Origin: Corticium candelabrum
Lineage: Eukaryota; Porifera; Homoscleromorpha; Homosclerophorida; Plakinidae
Reading direction: 5' to 3'
Length of the DNA: 64,000 nt
Assembly (NCBI RefSeq): GCF_963422355.1
Contig: NC_085092.1
Span: 5,547,877 to 5,611,876 of the forward strand
The stretch's first letter is position 1, and each line of letters opens with the position of its first letter. The position numbers and the translations under genes were made by a program. The notes below the pieces were generated by a model. The model was given only the letters and a program-made list of their open reading frames with translations, was not told where the DNA came from and made no database searches. Below, one piece after another: positions 1 to 11,700 of the stretch.

Positions 1-429
1 CTCGGCGTCTCAAGTTTATAAAACCCTGTCGTTTCTAGAAGAGAGAGCGGACGCAACGACCACTAACTGATTGCCTGTGGATAATATGGCTATTGGGACC
101 GTATGCAGCCCCTCGTTGCTAGATGTTAATTAGTGTTAGTGGGGTCGCAGCCCAGTAAGCGTGTTGCAGTTAGGTTAGTGCATAGGGTCGCACCGCACGG
201 TGTATGATGCAATGATGCGGTTGGCGCAGTGAAAAGCTGCTGGCAAGCCTGTCTTTCCAGAAGGCTTGGCCGCAACGGCAATGGGCTGAGTGTATGTAAG
301 ACAATACAGTTAATGGGCACGCCCCTCGTGTTGCATGGTGCTTCAAAATCAGTTAGCCAGAGTTCAGAGAGCGTATCGCTATCATGTTGCGCTGGGTCGT
401 AATTTATGGCGTATGATGCAATGATGTGA
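1..429. other. No gene; imperfect direct repeat
   Basis: I see no convincing exon here. A 27-base motif beginning GTATGATGCAATGATG occurs at 202–228 and again at 411–437 with two differences. The second copy abuts a retroelement fragment, so the repeat may be what is left of an element terminus. Confidence 0.4.
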
Positions 430-1023
430 TTGGCGCATGAAGAGGCCGCTGCGAGGCTTCTCAGAGTTGAACGTCTGTCCTTTCTAGATTTGGGCGAGTT
501 ACCGAACCCGAACGATTTGGCTCATGTGGCAGTCGGCGACCTAAAGCAGGCCCGAGCAGATGAAGACCCGACCATGTCGGGAGACCGCCGATTGCTTTGC
601 AAGCAGCCCGACTGGTTCTCGCTAGCGGAGATCTTCCCACTTATTCTGGCAAAATTGGTCAAACGAATACATTCGTTGGAATTTATTAACTTCGCGGAGC
701 TCCTGCCAGATAATATAGAGCTCATGCGGAGAGCCGATTCTGAACTGACCCAAGGGCAACGGCAGTTAATTAGTCGAGGAGAGTACTCGATCTGGGCACG
801 TGGGTGCAATGTTAACCATATAGACGTTCAGAGTGCGTATCGCATCATTCCCGTGCATCCAGGCGATCGTAGCCTTCTCGGTATGAGATGGCAGAGTACG
901 GTTTGCTTAGATGCTGCCCTCCAATTCCGGTTACGCTTGGCGCCAAAAACATTTCGACCGTCACTGACGTGCGCTATTATGGATAACTATCTCACTGACC
1001 CGTTCTCCGCAAGGGCAGGTTAG
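430..1023 (+). pseudogene. Retroelement remnant with reverse-transcriptase fragment
   Basis: An open frame of 197 codons whose last third reads like the palm/fingers of a retroelement reverse transcriptase: IDVQSAYRIIPVHPGDR followed by LLGMRWQ and a degenerate form of the usual 'PFGLRSAPK' block. The middle part (RIHSLEFINFAELLPDNIE) resembles the gag-side region found in DIRS/Ty3-like elements of sponges and cnidarians. Gag-like sequence runs straight into the RT block, so internal sequence has been lost. The YxDD catalytic motif is absent because the frame ends first. It lies in or beside an intron of the HADHB gene. I take it to be a dead, internally deleted copy; the exact family is not certain. 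Confidence 0.6.
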
Positions 1024-1675
1024 ATTATTCCCGTTCAGAAATGTACATCTGGGCAGCAGAAACTGGAAAGTCACGCGCAGTTTCTTGTCGGGAATGGTCA
1101 GTCTAATATGCGCCGTTCTAGAGAATTCGAAATTCGCGTGCAAGTGAAGGCAGGTCCTGGCCCCTCCTCTGAGAAACTCTTGAGAATCAGCGAAGGAGAC
1201 TGCGAAGACACCGGCTTCCAGCAGACCGACGTTGAGTGACACCGACATTCCTGCCACAACACCTTACGGACCGCTGACACCGAACACTGACTGCAGACCT
1301 TCAACGAGGTCAACAAGGGAACAGGAAGAGGTACGCCGTCCATTCTGGGCAAAAGACTATGACCTAAATTGTATAAGTAAACTCGAGACGAGTTACTACT
1401 TGAAGGGAGGCAGTGTAGCGAAATGACAATGTACTTTTAATTAATGACGTAGAGATACGCATGCGTAGCGAGTAGAGTTGTTAGAGTGTTCTGACCACCT
1501 CGTGGTTGTACCGTACATACTGTTACTATACCGTTACATTTGTTTATAAATTTGTGTCTGTTTGTTTTTCCATCAGTCTGTGAATCGGTCTGTCTACATG
1601 TTCATGTGTCAGTTTCAAATTTTTGTGAAACATTTTCAACAACTTTTGAGTTGCTAATTGATGCCCATCAATCAG
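1024..1675. other. No recognisable exon; HADHB intron
   Basis: Short frames only. The segment runs from the dead retroelement to the first visible HADHB exon. The preceding HADHB exon, expected to encode the residues just before the conserved YVAQDPKDQ block, is not present, so it lies left of the window or was displaced by the retroelement. Confidence 0.4.
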
Positions 1676-2386
1676 AGACTTTGTGTATGTTGCACAAGAT
1701 CCCAAAGATCAATTATTACTCGGGTAATCTGCACATTGTACGTAACTTCATACTTTCAATTCGACTGCGTAATGTCCAACAGCCCGGCATATGCCACTCC
1801 CAAGCTGCTCGACAAGAAACAGCTAACGCTGAACGACATCGACGTGTTCGAATATCATGAAGCATTTGTAGTGAGCACTCACACCGATCTCTCACACGTC
1901 TTACACACTCACACTTTTTCACAACATATTTGTTTAGGGCCAGCTCTTAGCTAACATGAAGGCCATGGACTCCGACTGGTTTTGTCAGACTCACATGTCT
2001 AGAAAGAAGGTTAATATCAACTAATTTATTTTATATGAAATTGCTATAATTAATGTTTACTTACAATTAATTAATATATTTTGTAATTATTTTATATTAT
2101 TAATTTGTTGTCTTTTATTGGGGCTTAGCTTGGGTTGTTGCCTGTTGAAAAGATGAATCTCTGGGGCGGGTCTCTGTCTATTGGACATCCGTTCGGAGCC
2201 ACTGGCGTTCGTCTGGTGAGAACAGCAGCTCACCGACTACGAAAAGAAGACGACAAGTTAGCACTCGTCGCTGCTTGTGCTGCTGGAGGACACGTAAGCA
2301 TCTAAGAGATTTCACAGAGAGTCACGACTTCATTTTGTATGATGACTTACTTGCAGGGACACGCCATGTTGGTTGAACGTTATTGA
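1676..2386 (+). CDS. HADHB: Trifunctional enzyme beta subunit (3-ketoacyl-CoA thiolase), 3' part
   Basis: Mitochondrial matrix thiolase that performs the last step of long-chain fatty-acid beta-oxidation. Five exons join in phase: 1676–1723, 1783–1867, 1938–2009, 2129–2293 and 2357–2386, the last ending in TGA. They encode [13 protein letters not shown], then [11 protein letters not shown] (the thiolase HEAF motif), then MKAMDSDWF, then the GHPFGATG glycine/histidine motif, then ACAAGG and GHAMLVERY at the C terminus. These blocks and their order match HADHB rather than cytosolic thiolases (the MDSDWF stretch is diagnostic). Introns are 59–119 bases with GT/AG ends. The N-terminal two thirds lie left of the window. 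The gene ends tail-to-tail with the minus-strand Death-domain gene. A truncated second copy of the last two exons is at 27709. Confidence 0.9.
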
Positions 2387-2596
2387 TGATGAACTTTAGA
2401 GTCTAACTTTTTGTGCACTTTATGTTTGATATTGTTTTTAAGTATGTTTGGTTTGTGCTATATTACGGATGTTTGTCTCACTGGTGGCCTCTGTCGATTG
2501 TAAATTCTGGTTGTAAACATATTCGAATCAGTGATTTACACAGACACATGCAGTGATATCATATACACACCATTCAAACAATCAATTGTATTTCAT

Positions 2597-2602
2597 AATA
2601 AA
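2597..2602 (+). terminator. Polyadenylation signal AATAAA for HADHB
   Basis: AATAAA lies 211 bases after the HADHB stop codon, on the coding strand, in AT-rich DNA. It is the first canonical hexamer after the stop that I noticed. The converging minus-strand gene stops at 2778, so the two 3' ends share about 390 bases. Confidence 0.45.
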
Positions 2603-2777
2603 ATGCAACAGAAACATTCACAACATTTTCTTTTGATAAATATAAATGTCCAATATACCATAGTGATATCAACAATACTACTGCAGTAGTGTTCACTGCC
2701 ATCATTGCCTCCTGTTGCTACTCGCCTACCTTTTTCTCTCTAAATAATGACAGCAAAGTTTGTCAAAGTCAAGCCAC

Positions 2778-5700
2778 TCATTCACGTTCACATAAAATCT
2801 CACCTTTCTTCAATTCGTCTGTGACTTGTTTCCCAATTGGTGTGGGTATGCAATAACATGCCCTCAACAAGTCCTCCGCTGTTTTCACTTTTCCATCTTT
2901 CACCCTTTTTGCCTCGATGACAGCTAATAACTTGCCAGTGGAAGTAGGTATTACATGAGTTTTATCTATGATCTCATTGCCATTTAGTTCCAAATTGAGT
3001 CCAATCTCGTACCACTGGTTACAGCCGTATTTAACAACAGCATCTCTCACTGTATCAAAATCAAGCGAATGTCGTATACACAAACACATTACATTAATTG
3101 TATAACCACACATCAAGTCAACATCATATAAGTAAGAGATATTTGTATACACAATTACTTCTTAGCTAAACAAACAATGACACAAACGAGATCTCACACA
3201 ACAAAACACAACAGCAAAACTACTCACTTGTCTGTGGCTCGTCTTGTTGTCTTGCATCACGTCCAATTGCACCATCTGTAACATCATATCAGCGATATAA
3301 TAACAATCAATGATCACAAAATAATCACACTTACCAGTGACTTTCTCTGCGTCATTAAACCAGAGATCCAAGGTAGGAAACTGCTTTCGTGCCACACGCT
3401 CATTCTTCCGGTTTATCAAACTTCTTCGTTGTGGATATTCATCAATGCACACCAGACAATCGTCATCTATTAAATCAGCTACTTCGGCTTCAGTTGGTGA
3501 AGGTTTAACGCAAACAGTAAATTTGATGCCATCCAATCCTCTTTTCTTGACCTCATTTAGCTGACGAATAAGAAACTGACGAGTAATGCTACATTGTTGC
3601 TTCAGCTTATTCATCGAAATTTCATCATCTGGAAAGTAGACAGTAGCAATAATGTAACGCAGTTTATGATAAACCAGTTCCAGATCGAGCTCAAGATCAT
3701 CATTCACGTGGAAGACAGCACAACCTCTTTTCAGCATGGGACGATGGGCATATTCACTGGCACAACGAGACACCATGCGAAAGTAGATCGGCTCGGGAGT
3801 CGCATCAAATCCTTCGGGACGAAAGATGAGAGATGGAGGACAGAAAGTGGAGATGGTCATCTGTTGCCATGCCAACTTGTCATCATATCTCTGTTCCAGC
3901 AAGCAAGGAACAAAGAATGACTGTCCAACCTTCAGAACAGCCTTCAGCATCTCTGGTGATGTGATCATAGGACAAATGATGTCGAATAAATGCAAAACTT
4001 GCAGAATGGACTCAAACTGACTTTCACTGACACCTTTCTGCAGCAGCAGATAGTGAGCCAATGACCACGACATCATTCCTTCTTCCTTCAATTTCTTCAG
4101 ATCTTTCCAGAGATCTGGTGGCAGGTTACATTTCTCGAGGATAGTAACAAAGATAGTGAGGACATTGACCAGCCATTGTAGATCAGTGAAAACCTTTCTT
4201 TCTAACTCACTTACATTCGAATAGAATGCAATCGTGCTCAAACTCGACAAATATTTCAGTGCCGATCGACATTCTCCAACTGTTAAAATATCACAGAATT
4301 TTCGAGCCAACTCGCACACTTCATCGATGTCGAGTATTTTGCCTTCGTTGCCTGCTAGTTGAGACACCCGGCCCAACAATTTATCCAGAACTGCCCACGG
4401 CAAAGGAATAGCCTGTCGTTGACTCCACAGTGACTGTACCATTGCTACAAATATCTCCTTCACCTTCATCACCACCGGATCAGGATTCTTGGTGCCCGAC
4501 CGTGTGTTGTCAACACGAAAAGTCAGTTTATTCGGATTTTTCTCTGCCAACACCATGTGCTCACCAAACTCGTTCCTCTGTACAACATCTTGCAGTATTT
4601 CTTCTTGTTCTTCTAAAAATTTTGGATCCATGTTCTTTGTTTCGTCTTCTCGAGTGGACACTGCAAATGTGACTGGTGCTCGCTTCACATAGTCCTGACC
4701 GAGAAAAGGACCCTCACTCATTGATGGATGAGCCATCTTGATGCAATTCAAGTGGTAAGCCAACAGCTCACGTCTCGTCTTAGGACCAAACCGTTCCATC
4801 ACCGACTGTTCGCTTCCTTGTTCGGGTCGGAACAAGCATTGAGGTATGGGATCTGCAAGACTCTTTGTTCCATCCATCACTATCATGTAAGCGGTTGCAC
4901 TGTAGTCACTGCTGTCTGCCATCAGTGCTGCGTGCGTCATCAGAAACCGCTCTTGACCGCCACGATCACACAATGTGATCAACATCATCATTTTACTTTT
5001 CTCTAATTCAGCCTTGTCACGACGCAGTAGATCTGCAAATGCTGCTTGTACCTCAGTTAGTTCTGTGGAGAACAGAAAATCGTGTAGCGACTTCTTCAAT
5101 ACTGTGATGCTGCCTTCTCGTCTGGTTGTCTGTCTCTCTGTTGTTAAAGCAACAGTGTTGCTACTACTCGCCGCATGTTGTTCGGCTGGTTGACTTGTCT
5201 GCTCGATGACAGAATCTCCCTCGTCGTCTTGTGTTACTTCTCCTCTACTGTCTGCTGCCCCTTCTCGGCACTTTTCAACATACTCATGATAGCCTCTGAC
5301 CAAAACTTGATCAATGATCTGTTCTTTGTCTTCTGGTTTCAGTTCCTTCCAGTCCGTGTTCGAACCACCTCCAATTCTCATCACTTTCACGTGTGCTCCT
5401 CTCGTGCTTTCCCTCTTATCAATAAACGGCTCGTCCAAATAAGAATCTCCAAGAGAAGACTTGCCGGCATCTTCTTCACCAAACATATCGATGTTTCCTC
5501 GTAGTATTGGTAACTCTCCCTTTTTCAAAGCATTTTCGTAATCAGATTTCACAGACGGACCCAGACGATCAATAGCACCTATGAAAAGTGATGACAACAG
5601 TTAATTACAATAGTAAATGCACAACAGCCATAATATACACGCATGCATCAATTAGATTCCAATAGATAACTAAAAGCCAACTAGTATCACTAAAATATGC

Positions 5701-8700
5701 AACTACACAGTTGAATGTGATTTGAAGAAATGCAAACAAAACATTGAAACAGTATGCCAGCATTCCATAACTACCTGGAAATTCTAAAAAAAAAGCGGCC
5801 AAGGCAGCAATATGGAATATGGGATTTTTATGGAAGAATATCTGTTCTCAAATAAGCGTCCGGGTGGTTCGTAGGAAACTCTGCAAATTGGCAGATTGAC
5901 TTGAGCACCACAGAGTAGGCAAGTGTGAGGCGCATCTTGCAACGTCCTGCATATATACTTAGTCTCTATAAAGCTAAAGGAGCACTGTCCAGATTTATAC
6001 GCATGCTTGCTGCCACACCCAAGCCTTGCACTTGTAGGATTACATCACTCTGTTCGCACATTTCAGATTAGCTAACATGCTTCCTAGCTTCACTTGAAAG
6101 ACGAATCAAGTTTAGTTTTTGTATAAACAGACTAGGATAGCAACCAGGTGATTAGGTCTAAATGACGCTGACTAGATACGGCAGCACGACAGTCAAAGTG
6201 ACTACATCTGATCGTGTCTAGACATGTACTAGAACACTGGTGATAGATTGAGGCTAAAATGATTACCTAGAAATGTCATTCAGTATGAAGTCGATCACCA
6301 AGCTGTAAGTCTACATTTGCATCTGTCTTTTCATGTCAATCAGCCTTCTGAGAGTATCTTCACTTATTAGATGCACTTCTCGTTTTTTAATGGCACGTAA
6401 TGTTGTCCAGATACTTTTCTTGCACCATCATGGCTTCGCCATATCTTGCAAGGTTTCCTACAACTTACTTACTTAAACATCTAGGTCATGTGACTTGGCA
6501 CAAAACACTCGGTATCAGGGCAAACGAGACTCAATCGTCTTCATTATAGCCTACCTAATATACACTTCGCATATTCTTGCTTTACAGCTGCCTAACATAA
6601 ACTTTTACTTAAACTTTCTATATTTACTAAACTTGAAAAATGATCTATTTTCAAGTGAGTGCGACATTCTGGAGAATGAGGGCAATCGGGACAGTGCTCC
6701 TTTACGAGTGCGACCAGACCTTACGGCCCTCCAAGCTTCTTGTCAGATATTTATTAGAGGTTCCTTCGTTAATCGAATTATCCACAGTGCAAGACTGCTG
6801 CCTGGTTGCTAAACCTGTATGTGCACTATAGTATGGTAACACATGTTACTAATACAGTCTCAGAATATTGACCAACTTTGGGCACCGATGTTGAATCGCA
6901 CACCACAATCTTGATTCTCATTAGCGGCCCATGGGCTGTAAATAAGTACAATTTTCAAAAAATTGCCAGTGGGCAGTCTTTAGGCTGGCCACTGTTTCGG
7001 ACATTCCCGTTACCCAGTTCCTGCAAGTGATGAGATGAGGATTAACTCCTGATACTCCCTCGTAACTGCTTTACCATATCAGGCTTTACTCACTGACCAA
7101 AACAGCATCAACTCAAATTATAAGGTCACAATAGACGAAAACTACCGTATAAGATGAAATATTGGCAGCAAAATTATGTTGGCAGATTTTTCAGCGACCG
7201 CCAATATAAAATCTGCCATTAATTTGGCCACCCGGATATGTTGACGTCATCGCCCACGTGGACCAGGCATCATATCAAGTGGTACGTCACGCCGATGAGT
7301 CCTTGCTTGGCGTCTGTTGTGCATATGAATGAGGCCATGAGGCTATGGATGAAGCTGGACTGTCACGTTCACGCGGGTTACGTTCTTTGCACTGACACAG
7401 CAGTTTTTCATCACTATGCAGTAGTTGGAGACCAGTAAGTTAGGGAAATGTGAGCCACAAACACAGCTGTCAATCACAAACTCAATGACCACTTATCTAA
7501 GACGTACATCAGTTATCAAACAACTATGCCGACGACCAAAATAAAATTTGCCAATATGCTTTGTCCGTCAATTTCTTAGCAAACTGCAAATATAAATTCC
7601 CGCCAATGTTTCATCTTGTACGGTATTGTAAAAAATGAACACATGCAGTATGACTTTCCATACAAAGAAAAGCCAATACAACATTCAGATATTAATTTAG
7701 ATATCAATAAATAAATCAATAAAAACTAAACAAATTTCTGCTGGTCAGTTGGATAGCTCTGTTGTGAGTTGCAAATATGATGAAAATAAATACTGACAAT
7801 CTACTGGAAGAATATTAGGTGAGATGAACTTGTGTGATAATGAAAATAATCACCTCTTCTAACATTAGTATGCTGTTACTTCAAGGGATAGGAAAAATCA
7901 TTATACATGACAAAAGGTGTTTACATATACAGTATTGTCTATTGTGTGACATTGTCATAACGCATACAATTGTCTCACTTACTGGGAAGTTGAACATCAA
8001 TGTTTGCACTTTCTACAACATCTGGTGATGGATTTACAGCTGCAACAGCACGCTAACATCACACATAAACAAGAAATAGTTAATACACAAATTTACACTA
8101 CACAACAATCAGATCACACTTTCTTAATACACTTCTCCAGATGGGAAAGAATAGCAAAACGAGTTCTTTCGCTACTGTCCCAACCTGACAGCAACGTTTC
8201 CCAATATGACAGCAACGTCGTTTCGTCTCCTACTTGAATTGCAGTTTTGCCAGCCTGTCCAATAAAAGCACAGTGTTTGTTATTGGCACAATAAACAGCG
8301 ACACCTCATACCTTACTAGTATGTATATATACATACATGTTCATTAAACAACATAAATTATTTACAAATTTAATGCTAATACACATTTACTGTAATCCAG
8401 CTTTCTTTATTTGTTGTTCACACAGTAACAAACAAACTAGCTGTATTACTAATCACACATTCACTAAATCAATGCTCACCACTCTGTCACTCATCATTTC
8501 CAACCACCGCATATCCATATCCTATGCAGTCATGTCACTGACCCATAAAAATAATTTAATTACTCTAAATGTAGATCAACATTATAATCAGCACTTCAAA
8601 CAAGACCATTATCAGTGTATGCTTTCAATAAATATTCTCCCATTTCCATTCAGTTGAGATAAAATGTCACACGACATTCATATATTATCATCATAGTCTT

Positions 8701-11700
8701 CATTTCTTGTTCTCATCACTGACCCATAAACATTTAACCATACAATAACAGGGTTCAACACAGAGCCGGCCAAGCCAGCAAACTGCCGGCTGACACTGTT
8801 CTTTGCCCGGTTGGCAGGGCACAAGAAAGTGAAAATGCAGCTGAAATTTGAGACAGTGAGGTTTGAGTCTGATCTTATCCGTCGATTCCAGTCAGATGGA
8901 CAATGTCTACAAATGTCACCGTAAGACAGAATAACCTGGCTCATATTTGCTCACAGTTTAACACTCCAGAGCTTCCATCTAACTCCTCCCCAAAAGTGGG
9001 TTAGGTAAGAACGAGCTTTCTCAAGAATTTACCAATTATTAATTATCTGTTAGCTACACATGGAGATCGGTCAGTGAGATGTCTTTCTATCCTCAGTTGT
9101 TTATTGGTTAATACTGTTCTTTAATCAGTCAGGTGAAACCTAATCTGGAATGCACACAAAAAACAACCAAGGCAATGAGCTCTAACACGATCTGTCTAGG
9201 TGTGTTCCTAGGGCCTTGTACAAGTTATTCAGGATATCCAGATTGAGAAGTTGGACTACACTGAATACATTGGTAAAAGTAGACAAGCCACTGGACAATG
9301 AGTTGTTTTGCGAGCTGCCCAAAAATTCCTGGGAAGAACACTGAATACTAACTGCTCACATCTGCCATATCTCTTATTATCTTCATTAGAGCTCAAAGAA
9401 CAACTAAATCAAATTAGCACAAAATACTTCAAACCAAATACAACAAGTGTCTACATACATTGTTCTTAGCTGACACATCAACTGTCAATGATGTCAACAG
9501 CTTGACAATTGATAAATGGTCATTCGTAACAACATAGCATGAACAGATCAGATGTAATGCAGTTGATCCATCCTAAACAATAAACAATTTACATGACACA
9601 CAAAAACCAGTCAAAACCAGAAATTTACAATGATACTAAAATGGCATGCAGTCATACTGCTCCAACACACAGACTATTATCAAGCAGCAGCAACTGCTTG
9701 CTGTCATATACAACAGACACACAAACATATACAACAGACACATTGCATTAGAACCAATTAACATTTGAACAATAAACAAACTTTTGAATAAGTCAATTCA
9801 AAAATATTGTTGTTGATACAAATAAAAAGAAATGATAAATGAGTTGGTACTCAGAAAGACAGTTTGCTAGTTCCAACAACCCACTAGGATCAACATAAGA
9901 CGAAAAATACTTTGTTTACTCAACAATTTTACTATAAACAGAAATCCAGCGTGTGCATGAGTGGCTTGATCAGTGCAGTTTGTGTAAAAAAGATTGTATC
10001 ACCAATTGAGTTCTACATTAAATAATTAAAAGTCTTATCAGTCAAAGTTAGAAAAATCCGGTCGCCAAGTCGCCATATGGCGACCACTTCTAGGTGGTTG
10101 CCGACTAAACGAGCGGTGTGGTCACCAATTGGCAACTAGAAATATTTGGTAGTTGTTAGTTGTTTGTGGCAGCGGCTCTTGGATGCAAACCACCTGCTCA
10201 GCAAATATGCTTTCAGTTACAATATTTTGTCACTTTGTGAGTCTACCATTTAGTGGCACACTGTGAAGTAGGCCGTCTTACTTAGCATGCACCTTCGTAC
10301 ATATCACGTAACAACGTATCACATTGCAATCTACTGCAAGTTGTTGCTATTCTCTGGTTGACCATCATTTTTATGGACTTTACTGCCTGTACCGATCTCA
10401 TTGGTCTCTGCCATCAGCTCTAGACAAACTCAACTATAAAGACCTGCAGGCGCGTTGAATTTTTCAAACAATCGCGGTAACTCCTATTGTTCACACCATA
10501 CACCAGCAAATCCAAGTCAACAGCTCTATCATCAATGAGACACCATTATGCACAAGCTTCTCCCAAATGAAACACGAAATCTGCAGTCAATCGTAGTTGA
10601 AGGTGACGGCAACTGCCTATTTAGATCATTTCCTACACTGTTCAAAAGAACCAAGACTCTGACCATCTTGAATTGAGACAAATGAAAACTATTACGTAGA
10701 TCTATGCAAATGGCGGACGTTGGAAGTGGCAAAACAAACAGCTTTTTCCACAGCAAGCTGCATGAGTGTCTCTCTATCAGAAGAACTACCAGGTATGTCC
10801 AAAAGCTCGTACGTCTCCTAGTGCTACTAGGAAAGTCCGTTCAGACAAAAGTTTTTGCATGTCCAGTTCTGAAATCTAGATGTTGAATGATGCCACACGC
10901 TACTGAAGTACTACAATAACAAAAGTTTATCACTTGTGTTCCAGAGATTAGCACAGCTAGCCATAGAACAGGTGGGGTACATGCAGTAGCCAAAAGTACT
11001 GTTCTTAACAGCACAGCAATAGTGGCACTGAGTCATAAGAGAAGAAATGCTCTTATCTACTCAACCAAATTGCTCATGTCTTATTGGATGGATTGCCAGG
11101 ATGTCAATGTGATGACAAACCACATTTTTGTTTGGTTGTAGCAATACAATTAGTTGAAAGTTAAGATAAAATATGAATACTCATAGTATTACATAGAAAG
11201 AAACCCAAGCATAATACTGTAGATTAATGTGTTTACTTGCTATCTACAATGTTCATCCAACGTTACTGCAAATTCCTAGTTACGTCTTAATTTAATGTCA
11301 AACATGATAATCTGGGAAAGGGTCTCAGCAGTGATATTAATGACTTGTTTACTTCTGGAATCTCTGACCTACAAACTAGTGAAAGTTTGGCGACCAACCG
11401 TTCCTCTACGTGACCAAACTGGCGACCAGATTCAAACACATTATTCGAACCTGCTTATCTATATTCATGTTCTGGAATCCTATGAACTTTGGTAACCTAA
11501 ATTGGCTTGTCTGAAATCAGGATTAAACATGTCTTATAAGTGATGTCAAGATCAGATCAATGCAGTGTTTACTTGCATTACAACCTACAACTACGATTAG
11601 AAACAAAAACTAATGTTGGAATCAATGTGCAAGCTACCTTAGCCTCGTCGTAAGACTACTTTTTGCACGTGAAGTGGCAGGGGAATGAAAGGGCGAGGAG

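Noticed and set aside
2129..2293. HADHB exon considered as bacterial-type acetyl-CoA acetyltransferase
   Set aside because: The MDSDWF block and introns in neighbouring exons fit the animal trifunctional-protein beta subunit better.
5605..5802. 65-codon hydrophobic minus-strand frame as a membrane exon of the ROC–COR gene
   Set aside because: It lies between a clear acceptor at 5579 and the upstream exon at 7983, which join in phase without it; the copy B counterpart is not conserved as coding.
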